Of a stretch of DNA of 64,000 nt, positions 9,190-19,100 are shown piece by piece. This DNA is from RGIG3178 sp964533965. GTDB taxonomy: Bacteria > Bacillota > Clostridia > Christensenellales > QAND01. The notes beneath the pieces were generated by a model that made no database searches, had not been told where the DNA came from, and saw only the letters and a program-made list of their open reading frames with translations. Numbering within the stretch: position 1 is the first letter of the stretch; every line of letters starts with the position of its first letter. The stretch covers positions 20,268 through 84,267 of the forward strand of contig CAZHNN010000011.1 of the NCBI GenBank assembly GCA_964533965.1, given 5' to 3'. The position numbers and the translations under genes were made by a program.

Positions 9190-9236
9190 AATAAAAGGAG
9201 CAGATGGCACACTGCCATTTGCTCCTTTTATTTTAA
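9190..9236 (+). terminator. Terminator of the MFS gene
   Basis: A long stem in which AATAAAAGGAGCA pairs with TGCTCCTTTTATT, extended by ATGGC/GCCAT, ending in a T-rich run. Confidence 0.9.
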
Positions 9237-9313
9237 CTATTTGTCCAAAGCAAATAATGTAAAAACCCATCCAATAACCCCCTGTTGTGAGCATACACAA
9301 CCTATGTTACGCT

Positions 9314-9339
9314 CTTACATGCTGAACACATGTAAGGGG
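9314..9339 (+). promoter_or_regulatory. Hairpin covering the chitinase ribosome site
   Basis: CTTACATG (9314-9321) is a perfect inverted repeat of CATGTAAG (9329-9336) with a seven-base loop. The right arm runs into the Shine-Dalgarno AAGGGGA (9334-9340). If the hairpin forms in the mRNA, it would partly occlude the site. A second inverted repeat, GTTGTG/CACAAC, sits upstream at 9284-9301 and could be an operator. Confidence 0.5.
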
Positions 9340-9347
9340 AAATTGTA

Positions 9348-11096
9348 TTGAGGAATTGCCTTTCGCACAGAGCTTTCTGCTTCCTTCTCGTTGTGGCTTT
9401 GCTTTTTATGCCGCTTACAACCTTCGCACAGTCTGCAACTACGCAGGTGGGCACGATCGTCAACTGCACGAGCTATGTAAACGTTCGCAGCGGACCTGGT
9501 TCCGGTTATGCCAAAATAGGCACGGCGCCCAAAGGAGCCGTTTATCCCGTGCTGGGGACATCCGGCCCGTGGGTAAAGATCAGCTTCAACGGGCGGACAG
9601 GGTACGTGTATAAGACATATATCAAAATTACAACGCAAACGGTTTCCTCAACACCTACGACCACGGGTACACGAACTGGCGTTGTAGTCAATGTTACAAG
9701 CTATGTCAACGTACGCAGCGGGCCGGGATCCGGCTATGCGGTGATCGGTACTGCACCCAAAGGCGCTGCCTACAGTGTGACGGGGCAGTCGGGTTCGTGG
9801 TATAAGATTCTATACAATGCAAAGACAGGCTATATTTATTCAAATTATCTTAAGGTCACAACCACTTCTGCGACACCAACGCCGTCGCCGGCTTCCACAC
9901 CCGTTCATACGATCCAACCAACGCCAACTCCAATAGCGGGCACACCTTTGCTCACAACGACGCCATCTGCCCCATCTGCTCCGGTTCCGTCAGAAACGCC
10001 TTCGCCTAACGCTTCGGATACTCTCGGGGTGGTTTCCGGTAAGGTGTTGACAGGCTATTACGCAGCCTGGGCGGCATACTCCGGGTATACGCCGCTGGAT
10101 ATCAAAGCTGCCAATCTGACACACATCTATTATGCATTTGCCAACATAGGTACGGACCTTAAGGTCACAATGGGGGATCCCGCAATCGATCCCGCTAATT
10201 TTAACGAGCTCAGCCGCCTCAAGACTCAATATCCACAGCTGAAGACGCTGATCTCTATCGGTGGCTGGACGTGGTCCGATAAGTTTTCGGATGCCTCGCT
10301 TACGGATGCAAGCCGGTCTTCTTTTGCGCAGAGTGCCGTCGCATTTATCAAGCAATACGGCTTTGATGGCATCGACATCGACTGGGAATACCCCGTGGGT
10401 GGAGGTCTCTCCTCCAATGTCACAAGACCGGAGGATAAGAGCAACTTTACCAAACTCATCGCAGAATTGCGTGAGCAGTTGGATGCACAGGGTACTCTCG
10501 ATGGGCGTCATTATCTGCTGACATTCGCAGGAGCTGCGGGAACGTTCTATGCGAACAATACCGAGCTTGACCAATTGTCGAACTATGTGGATTTCGCAAC
10601 CGTTATGACCTATGACATGCATGGACCGTGGCCGGACAGCTATACCGATTTTAACGCGCCGTTGTACGTGCCAAATGATACTTCACCGCAATACCAGTGG
10701 AGCTGTGAACAAGCCGTGGACCTGTGGGTCAGCCAGGGTTTTGCAAAATCGAAGCTGCTGATGGGTGTCCCGTTCTATGGCGTCAAGTTCAACGGTGTTG
10801 CCAACGTCAATAACGGGCTCTATCAGAAATTTACTTCCGGGTCGACGCTGTCCTACGATACCATTATGGCATCGTATTCGAACAATCAGGCTTTTAAGAA
10901 ATTCGTGCATTCTGATGCACAAGCTCCGTGGTTGTATAACGGATCCACGTTCATCTCCTATGACGATCTGACTTCGATTGCGGGCAAGGGAACTTATATC
11001 GGCACCAGCGGGCTTGGCGGCGCCACAATTTGGGAGCTATCACAAAATGAGAGTGGCATGCTCATCGATACCTTGTATGACAACATGAACAAGTAA
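9348..11096 (+). CDS. Secreted SH3b-GH18 chitinase-like hydrolase
   Basis: 582 residues. Signal peptide (about 1-27, ending TTFAQ), two bacterial SH3 repeats (about 33-93 and 104-165; each contains YVNVRSGPGSGYA.IGTAPKGA), a Thr/Pro/Ser linker (about 170-225), then a GH18 TIM barrel (about 228-580). The catalytic motif DGIDIDWEYP starts at D340 and contains D343, D345 and the acid E347. SIGGW and the barrel-end GGATIWELSQ are also present. Family knowledge: GH18 enzymes cleave chitin or peptidoglycan-like beta-1,4 GlcNAc polymers, and SH3b repeats bind the wall. The start is TTG at 9348, seven bases after AAGGGGA. Secreted; the substrate may be wall or environmental chitin. Confidence 0.95.
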   Translation: MRNCLSHRAFCFLLVVALLFMPLTTFAQSATTQVGTIVNCTSYVNVRSGPGSGYAKIGTAPKGAVYPVLGTSGPWVKISFNGRTGYVYKTYIKITTQTVSSTPTTTGTRTGVVVNVTSYVNVRSGPGSGYAVIGTAPKGAAYSVTGQSGSWYKILYNAKTGYIYSNYLKVTTTSATPTPSPASTPVHTIQPTPTPIAGTPLLTTTPSAPSAPVPSETPSPNASDTLGVVSGKVLTGYYAAWAAYSGYTPLDIKAANLTHIYYAFANIGTDLKVTMGDPAIDPANFNELSRLKTQYPQLKTLISIGGWTWSDKFSDASLTDASRSSFAQSAVAFIKQYGFDGIDIDWEYPVGGGLSSNVTRPEDKSNFTKLIAELREQLDAQGTLDGRHYLLTFAGAAGTFYANNTELDQLSNYVDFATVMTYDMHGPWPDSYTDFNAPLYVPNDTSPQYQWSCEQAVDLWVSQGFAKSKLLMGVPFYGVKFNGVANVNNGLYQKFTSGSTLSYDTIMASYSNNQAFKKFVHSDAQAPWLYNGSTFISYDDLTSIAGKGTYIGTSGLGGATIWELSQNESGMLIDTLYDNMNK

Positions 11097-11351
11097 GCAT
11101 AAGTTATACAATTCAGCTACGGCCAAGGAGGCAGCGTCGGCAAGCGCAGAGTTGTCAAATTAGGTTGTGCTCTCCAATATGGTATCGCAATCCAAACCAA
11201 AGGGCAGGGAAAACAGTATTTGGCTGGGCGACAGGACAAAGGCCACGCGACGGTAGAAGGCTGCTTAACAACTGTATGGGGAATGAACGCAAAATAACCG
11301 TTAGGCTTGCATGAATATATTCACGCGGGCCTATGCATGAAAACTATGTTA

Positions 11352-14300
11352 TTAGATCAAAAGATCCGATAGTTCCATCTCCACTCGGTTTTTCATATTC
11401 GGCATGATTACTTCGTATTGCTTTTGGCTGCTGTCCACCTCAAGCGATGGAAGCTCAACCAGGAAAATGCTTCCTTTACCAAGTTCACTGTAAACTGATA
11501 TGTTCCCGCCCAATATTTCCACAAACGATTTGACCAATGCAAGACCGATGCCACAGCCTTCGTTCTCACGGCTTAAAGAAGTGTCCACTTGGACGAACCG
11601 GTCGAAAATGGTCTTTTGCTTTTCAGTTGAGATTCCAACGCCCGTATCCTGAACCATCAGGATCAGATCCCCACGCCTGCGGAATGTCGAACATACGCGG
11701 ATGCGGCCACCCGCCGGAGTGAACTTGATGGCGTTGGACAAGAGGTTGAGCAGGATCCTTTCCACTTTTTCAACGTCGATCAGCATGATCTTGCGAGATC
11801 TCTTGGATTCGAAGATAAGTTCGATCGATTTGGATTGAGCGTAGATCCTCACGGATTCGCAGATATCCCTGATATGTCCTACGATATCCACGCTATCCAG
11901 CCTTTTTTCCAAATAACCGGCGTCCGCCCGGGAAAGATCCAGAATATTACCCACCAGCCTCGAAAGGCGGATCGCATTTTGCGTCGCTGCGTCGATCATG
12001 CCGGTCAAATTCTGCGGATCGTCCAAGCATAGCCTCATCAGCTCCATCTGCATCAATATAATGGTGAGCGGCGTCTTGAGCTCATGGGAAATGTTTGCGA
12101 TGAAGTCGGTAATTAGCTTGTTCTTTTTTGTGAGATCCTGCGTCGTCAGCCTTAATTCCGCCTCGATGTTCTTTTGCTCTGTGATATCCTGGGAAATGCC
12201 AATCAACCCGATGGTATTGCCCTGTGTATCCTTCCAAGGCGTTTTTTCAGCGAGAAACACACGGTCACCGTACATCGTTTGAATCGACTCTTCGAACGTC
12301 ATGGGGATTCCCGCGTCAAGCATTTGCCTGTCGTTTTCCATGACGGCTTTTGCTTTCTTTGGATTGCCCATGTACGAAATTGCGGTTTTCCCGATGATGT
12401 CGGCAACGGTTTTGCCGAACAGCGTTGCCAGTGCGGTATTGCACAGGACCATACGGCTTTGCATGTCCATTAAAAAAATTGGATTTCTTGCGCCTTCGAT
12501 GATGTTGCGCAGCAGGGTTTCACTCCGGCGAAGCGATTCTTCCATATGCTTTCTGTCGTTGATGTTCATGCAAGCGCCATAGAGCCGTGTGGGATTTCCA
12601 TTCTCGTCGTATATGACTTTTACCCGTCCAAGAATCCATTCATAGCGGCCATTAAGCATTATTGTGCGGTGCTCATATTGATACATGGGACGACGGTATT
12701 TCAGGCATTCTTCCTGGGCAAGCCTAAACACGTTGACATCCTCGGGATGGATCAGATCCAGCCCGCGGGCTTCCATATCTTCTGCATCCACGTCTTCCAA
12801 TCCGCGCTGTTTGATCCATTTGTCGGAGAATGTAATCACGTCTGTGCAAAAATCCCGTATCCATGCTCCGTCGACTGCGGCATCCAGGATTTCAAGATAT
12901 TCCAGCTCCTTCTCCCTGAGCAATTCAGCCTCGCGCTGCAACAGCGCGTTTTTTAGCGCTTCTTCTAGCGCCTTGATGCTGTCCGTTACGTCGGTGGAGA
13001 ACATCGCGACGGCTTCAACCTTTCCGCTTTTATACACCGGAAAGAACCGGTTGCTTAAAGTCATCCCGCCCCACTCGTCCATAAAACTATCCGGTACGCC
13101 TGTATCGAATACGCTTCTGAGCCTCTGTATCCAGCTTTCAAATAAGCTACCGTTGTTCCCTTGAGGAAAGTAGTACTCCATCCCGGTGCCAATGATATCC
13201 TCCACCGAAGCATGAAACCGCTGTGCCAAATGCCGATTTACGTTTAAAGCAATCCCATCCCGGTTATATAAGCCCATACCGTCATTGATGGAGTCCAATA
13301 TGAGCCGGTTGCTCTCATATGCCTCCTCCAAGGCTCTTTCCCGCTCGATGCGCTGAAGGACGTTGATGATCATTTCGCAAAAGATCTTTACGATTGCTAC
13401 ATCCATCTGGGATAATTCGTTCTGGCGCCCGATGGATGTCATCACAAATGTCCCCCACAGTTCACCCTGTTCTGTTAGTGGGCTGGCGAATACCGATGTG
13501 CAGCCGAGTTCTTCGATCAGGTTCCTGAATTCGTTATTTTCAGCAAGTTCCTCTATGCGGATACGAATATATTCCTTTCCGGCCTTGTGGCATTGCAGGG
13601 CACTCCGGATGGCGGAAAAGGGGACGACTTTAAGCGTGTTCACCTTATCACATTCCGGCTTGTCAACAGCATAAAGTTGCGTGGCGATCTTCTGTTCAAA
13701 GTCATACCGGTAAATTGCAATCCTGTCCATATCGCAGAATTCGGAGATCAAGCCCATCGCATTTCGGATGGCAATGTCCATCTTTGGTAGCGGCATGTTG
13801 ATAAAATCCTGTGCCAAAAGCGTAATGGCACGTTCGAAGTCTGCGTAAAGCCTCGACCTTTGTTCCAAGAAGATACGATCGGTGACATCCTGTGTAGTGC
13901 CCACGGCGCGCACCGCTTTGCCGAAAGCGTCGTAATGCGTTCTTCTGGTAACATGAAGATGCCGTATGTTGCCATCCGGCCTAATGATCCTGTACTCGTA
14001 CTNNNNNNNNNNNNNNNNNNNNNNNCCTTTCCCTTATCCGTTTCCTCCTGGATGCGATTAACCGTATCACGATCCTCAGGGTGTCGCAATGCGAGCAGCG
14101 TATCGTAATCGATGGTGCATGTATTGGAATCCAGGCCATAGATCCTGTATGCCTCGTCCGACCAAAGCATTTCGTTGGTAATCAAATTTCTTTCCCAACT
14201 GCCGATATGAGCGATGCTTTGGGCTTCCGCGAGGTTCCGTTGGATGCGAGCCATCTCCGCATCGGCCAGGGTACGTTCCGTTACATCCTGTAGGATGCCT

Positions 14301-15115
14301 ATTCCGCGCAAAGGTTCTCCCGATTCATCGTAGAACATCTTCCTCGTCGCATGGATGTACCGAATTTCCCCATTCGGCCGGATGATGCGGTAATCATATT
14401 CCGAATAGCTCTTTCCGTGCAAGGATTGCTCAATCACTTCGGCGGCATATTCCTTGTCATCGGGGTGCCTGAGTTCCATGACGGATTCGGTGTTGAGATT
14501 GAACGTATTCTTGTCCACTCCAAAGATCCGGTACGATTCGTCGGACCAGAAAAAGGTATTTGTTTTAAAATCCCTCTCCCAGCTTCCGATGTGCGCGATG
14601 CTTTGCGCTTCCTCGAGGAGTTCGCTGGTTCTGTTCATGCTGCATTTTGCATGGCTGCGCATTGCGTGAATAGGGAATTTGTAAGATCGGGGACGTGATT
14701 TTTGAAAATGGGAAAGGTCATCGTCGTTCTTGTAAGACGCTTGTTCAATCGCCCTTTGCACAGCGTAACCAAGGCGTTCCAACCGGCCGGTGTACACAAA
14801 ATCGCACGAGCCTTGCTTGATACGCTCGACGGCGTTCTCTTCGCCTATGGATCCGGAGAGACAGAGAAGGGGAGTTTTATAACAATGTAAGCGAACGAGG
14901 CTGACAACCTCATCAAAGCGGATTCCGGCATTTGTATCCTCCGCTAGGATAACGTCAAATTTTCTGTTGAGGAGGTGGTTAAGAAATTCGTCCTTATCGG
15001 ATGTCTCATCTAAACGAATAGGATGTGGCAAGCATTGAAGCGCGGCTTGGATCGTTTCAATTTTCGTATGTTCTTGCTTGAGAAATAGAACTCTCAATCT
15101 CTTTTCTGTATCCAT
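11352..15115 (-). CDS. Multi-PAS/GAF sensor histidine kinase with degenerate receiver domain (spans N gap)
   Basis: One gene broken only by the N-run at 14003-14025. Order: receiver-like domain (about 1-125), two PAS/PAC units beginning AQSIAHIGSWER, GAF, three more PAS domains, HisKA with the phospho-acceptor in ISHELKTPL, and an HATPase with NLLSNAIKFTP, DTGVGIS and GCGIGLALVKS. The receiver looks inactive: the N-terminal acidic pair is KQE, and the switch lysine expected in DYVLK is replaced in DFVYTG. After the gap the frame resumes as YEYRIIRPDG; alignment with the neighbouring PAS cassette implies about nine missing bases, not 23. The ATG at 15115 follows GAGG. No membrane segments, so it is cytosolic. 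The partner regulator is not in the window. Confidence 0.88.
14003..14025. other. Assembly gap (23 N) inside the kinase gene
   Basis: 23 undetermined bases. Coding on both sides belongs to one PAS domain (ETDKGK before, YEYRIIRPDG after), but the two sides are out of frame at this gap length. The paralogous cassette at 17551-17575 has four residues here, implying a true gap of about nine bases. Confidence 0.9.
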
Positions 15116-15237
15116 AGGAAACCTCTGCCTCATATAATCGATCAAAATGCATACGTAAAGAAAGAAAAATGTGAATTATAAAAAAATAACGGAATGCTGA
15201 GTGTAATATGCCGGAGAATGAATCAACAACAGACATG

Positions 15238-15825
15238 TTATTCAATCCTGCTTCCATTTAAGAAAGAACTCCACAAATAGTCAAAGTCGATTTTCGCTTC
15301 ATTTTTCATGGTATAGTTGTTAAGCAGGAGCCAATCGGTCAAACTTTGAATGAAAAGATAATAAGTTGAAATGAATTTAACTTGCTCGGCCTTTGATGAT
15401 TTGGATTTGGATGACAGCAGGGAGCGCAACGAGGTAGAAATCTCACTATTTTGTTCATATACGATCTCACGGGAAGCTTTCCAAACGTCATCGTCTGCAT
15501 TTCCGATGATTCTGAGCAGCGCATTTTTCCAAAGGAGCAATCGTTCTGTGGTAGAGATGTCAAAGAACGTTTTTGCGACTTTATATAAAACAATTTCAAG
15601 AGGTTGATCTGCATTTGCTTCGATTGTTGACCGAACAGAATCGGCGTACAATTTGGCGTGCTCGCTAAGAATAGACTGGAAAATATCGGCTTTGCTTTTA
15701 AAGTAAAAATATAACGTAGCCTTATTGATGCCGACTTTATCAGCAATGTCTTGAATGGAACATCCAGAATACCCATTCGCTGCAAACATGCTAAGGGCAA
15801 CGCTCTTGATTTCATCTTTCTTCAT
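15238..15825 (-). CDS. TetR/AcrR family transcriptional regulator
   Basis: 195 residues. The N-terminal HTH is clear: KSVALSMFAANGYSGCSIQDIADKVGINKATLYFYFKSKADIF. The C-terminal ligand domain is not recognisable. The ATG at 15825 is used: AAAGGAA lies upstream and the homology begins at MKKDEIK. It lies 122 bases upstream of, and in the same direction as, the histidine kinase, and is divergent from the GGDEF/HD-GYP gene. Family knowledge: TetR proteins are small-molecule-responsive repressors that usually control their own or a divergent gene. Inference: it may control the divergent signalling gene, perhaps through the palindrome at 16002-16015. Confidence 0.9.
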   Translation of the reverse strand: MKKDEIKSVALSMFAANGYSGCSIQDIADKVGINKATLYFYFKSKADIFQSILSEHAKLYADSVRSTIEANADQPLEIVLYKVAKTFFDISTTERLLLWKNALLRIIGNADDDVWKASREIVYEQNSEISTSLRSLLSSKSKSSKAEQVKFISTYYLFIQSLTDWLLLNNYTMKNEAKIDFDYLWSSFLNGSRIE

Positions 15826-16092
15826 ATGCTGATTTCCTTTAACAAAAATCAAATATTAATAATATCATATACCATCAATCTCCCTCTTTCAAGCTTAAAT
15901 GACAAAATATCGTCAATACCGGTAGGTACATTCTATTTTTAGCAGACCGCAGAGATTATTTTGTAATTATCTCTGAAATTCTATCGATTTAGATATATGG
16001 CCAACCAAACGGTTGATCTGTCTCTTATAATAGTACCTGTAACTCTTAACGGATATATATATGCCATGGACAGGACATGAACGATTAAGAGG
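15826..16092. other. Divergent regulatory region with palindrome
   Basis: Part of the 342 bases between the TetR gene and the GGDEF/HD-GYP gene. Seen: CAACC-AAAC-GGTTG, a 14-base palindrome at 16002-16015, and TATAAT at 16026-16031 on the plus strand without a good -35. The palindrome sits where a repressor would block this promoter, so it is a candidate TetR operator. Confidence 0.4.
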
Positions 16093-16135
16093 AGCCGCAT
16101 ATCCCTCTGCGGCTTACCTTGCCAACAGTAGGTAA
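16093..16135 (+). promoter_or_regulatory. Two adjoining hairpins in the leader of the GGDEF/HD-GYP gene
   Basis: AGCCGCA (16093-16099) pairs with TGCGGCT (16108-16114), and immediately after it TTACCT (16114-16119) pairs with AGGTAA (16130-16135). No T-run follows. This compact tandem structure, 32 bases before the start codon, matches neither c-di-GMP riboswitch class that I know. It could be a leader RNA element or protein-binding site. Confidence 0.4.
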
Positions 16136-16167
16136 ACACTACGAAACATTAACGGGAGCATTCTGTC

Positions 16168-19100
16168 ATGATTGACAAAGCCAATACCGTAATGAATAAG
16201 GATATGCTGATCAATAGCGAGGAAAAATACAGCTTCCTGATAGAGAACAGCCCTGATGTCATCTATACAGTATCCAATCAAGGAATCTACACCTATGTTT
16301 CGCCTGCCTGTGAACAGCTGCTTGGATACAGAGCGGAGTATTTACTTGGGAAAACTTTTTGCACCGACATCCATCAGGACGATCGAATGCTATGCCGCAA
16401 CTTTCTCCGAAAAGTGCTCGAAACAGGGGAAAAACAGCAATGCATTCAGTACCGAATTCGTCATCAGGACGGTTCATGGGTATGGCATTCGAGCAGTGCC
16501 GCTCCTCTTAAGGATGCATCCGGCAATACGGTCGGCCTTTTGGGAACAATTCGGGATATCACGGAATTGAAGAAGGCAAACCAAAAGTTGTTCGATACGG
16601 CAGAGGAATTCGAACGATTCTTTTTTGTCAACCCTGATCTGCTTTGCATTGCCGATACGCAGGGGCGCCTCTTGCGGGTCAACAAAGCCTGGGAGAACAC
16701 GCTTGGATATCCTGTCCATGTCCTAGAAGGCAGCAAATTTATGCAATTTGTCCATCCGGATGATATTGCCAAGACCCTGTATGTCATGCGGAAACTGGCG
16801 AAAAAGGAAGATGTTATTAATTTTGTCAATCGATACAGGTGCTCCGACAATACGTATAAGTATATTGAATGGCGCTCGCATCCGTATGGCGATCTGATCT
16901 ATGCGGCAGCCAGGGACATCACCGAGCGAAAGACGGCTGAGTTGGAGCTGAAAAGGATACGTGAATTTCAGGACGAAGCGCAGGGCATCGCACACATCGG
17001 AAGCTGGGAAAGGGATTATAAAACGGACACCTATTTCTGGTCTGATGAATCATATCAGATCTATGGCGTTGGAACGGATTTCAACATTACCAATGAATCG
17101 ATCATGGCGCTAAGGCACCCGGATGATCGGGATAACGCAGCCATAGTGATCGCTGAATCCTTGCACGGAAAGAGTTTTTCGGAGTATGAGTACCGCATCG
17201 TACGGCCGGATGGCGAGATACGGCACATTCATGCGACCAGAAAGATGGCATATGACGAATTGGGGAATCCTTTGCGTGGAATAGGTGTCATTCAGGACAT
17301 CACCGAACGCAAACAAGCCGAGCTGGAAATCCAGCGAATCCAACGCAATTTGGAGGAAGCCCAGAGCATTGCCCATATTGGAAGCTGGGAAAGAAATCTG
17401 ATTACAAATCAGATTATATGGTCCGATGAAGCTTATCGGATATATGGTCTTGATCCTGCAACATCGAAGATGGATTTTGACACCGTGGTTTCCATGTGGC
17501 ACCAGGATGATAGGGACTTTGTTCTGTCGATCCACCAAGAAATGAGCAGGGGGAAAGATTTTGCCGAATATGAATTTAGAGTCATTCGGCCGGACAGCGA
17601 AATTCGCACGATCCATGTGATCAGAAGAACGATCTATGATGAATCGGGCAGAGCCATCCGTGCCATCGGCACTTTGCAGGATGTCACGGAAAAGAAGCAG
17701 GCAGAGACAGCGCAACAGGAGAACGAGCGGTATCTTCGCACCATCTTGGAAACAACGCATGACGGATTCCTCATTGTCGAGCAAGACGGAAAGATCATCG
17801 ATGCCAATGATGCGTATTGCAATATGTCGGGTTATTGCAAAGAAGAGCTGCTGCGCCTGCACATATGGGAACTGATCGATACCGAGACAGAGGATGCCCA
17901 AGATAATTTACACAAATTCACACGGGCTGAATCTCAGTTGTTTGTCGCGAGGCACCGTAAAAAGGACGGCTCAACATTTGACGTGGAAGCCTCTGTAACT
18001 TGTATGCATGGGGATCCTGTCGTATTTATCAGCTTCTTTAGAGACATATCCGAGCGTAAAAACGCGGAAGAACTGCTGCTGCATTCCTATGACCTGATGA
18101 GCTATATCATCGAACACAACCGGAGCGCTATCGCGGTGCTGGATAAAAACCTGCGATATATGTACCTGAGCCAACGCTTTTTGGAAGCATACAAAATCGG
18201 GAACAAGGATATCATTGGCAAACATCATTATGAGGTCATGCCGGATCTGCCAGAGAATTGGAAGGATGTCCATCAACGTGCCTTAAGAGGCGAAGTCTGC
18301 AGCACCGAAGATGATTTATACGTACACAGTGACGGGTCTGTTGAATGGTCACAATGGGAATGTCGGCCCTGGTTTGAAAAGGATGGCAGCATAGGCGGTA
18401 TCATCCTTTATATCGAGATCATCAATGAACGAAAGCAGCTGGAAAAGGACATTTTCAACGAGAGGGAATTGTTCAAAACAACGCTGCTGTCCGTCGGCGA
18501 CGGTGTTATTTCGACGGATAATTACGGCAAAATCAAAATCTTAAATCCGATTGCGGAAACGCTTTGCGGTATATCGCAGGAAGAGGCGATTGGAAAGCCG
18601 TTGGAAGAGGTATTTAAAACGCTGCACGAGTTTACGCGGAAGCCGGAAAAAAACCCGGTAAAAAGGATTCTGGAAACGGGACAGATCATCAGAAACGAAA
18701 ATCATACGATACTCGTATCAGCAACGGACAGGGAGATTGCCATTGAAAAGAACGTAGCGCCTATTCGTGACAGCGAAGGCAAGACGACCGGCATCGTCAT
18801 CGTATTCAGGGATATCACCGAAGCCCGCGAAAAGCAAAAACAGGTCGAATACCTAAGCCTCCACGATCCCCTCACCGGTCTCTACAGCCGCCTGTATATG
18901 GAAGATGCGATCAAAAGGCTGGATACAGACCGGAATCTGCCATTTACTATCATGGTATTGGATGTAAACGGTTTGAAACTCACCAACGATGCCTTCGGCC
19001 ATGAGATGGGGGACCGTCTGTTGAAAACGGTCGCCGAGATCATGACAAAAACCTGCAGGGCTGATGACATAATCTGCCGCATCGGCGGCGATGAGTTCGC

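Noticed and set aside
16093..16135. c-di-GMP (GEMM) riboswitch before the GGDEF/HD-GYP gene
   Set aside because: The conserved GEMM-I and GEMM-II cores (GCACAGGGCAAACC-type segments and the GNRA tetraloop docking elements) are absent. Listed only as an unassigned hairpin pair.
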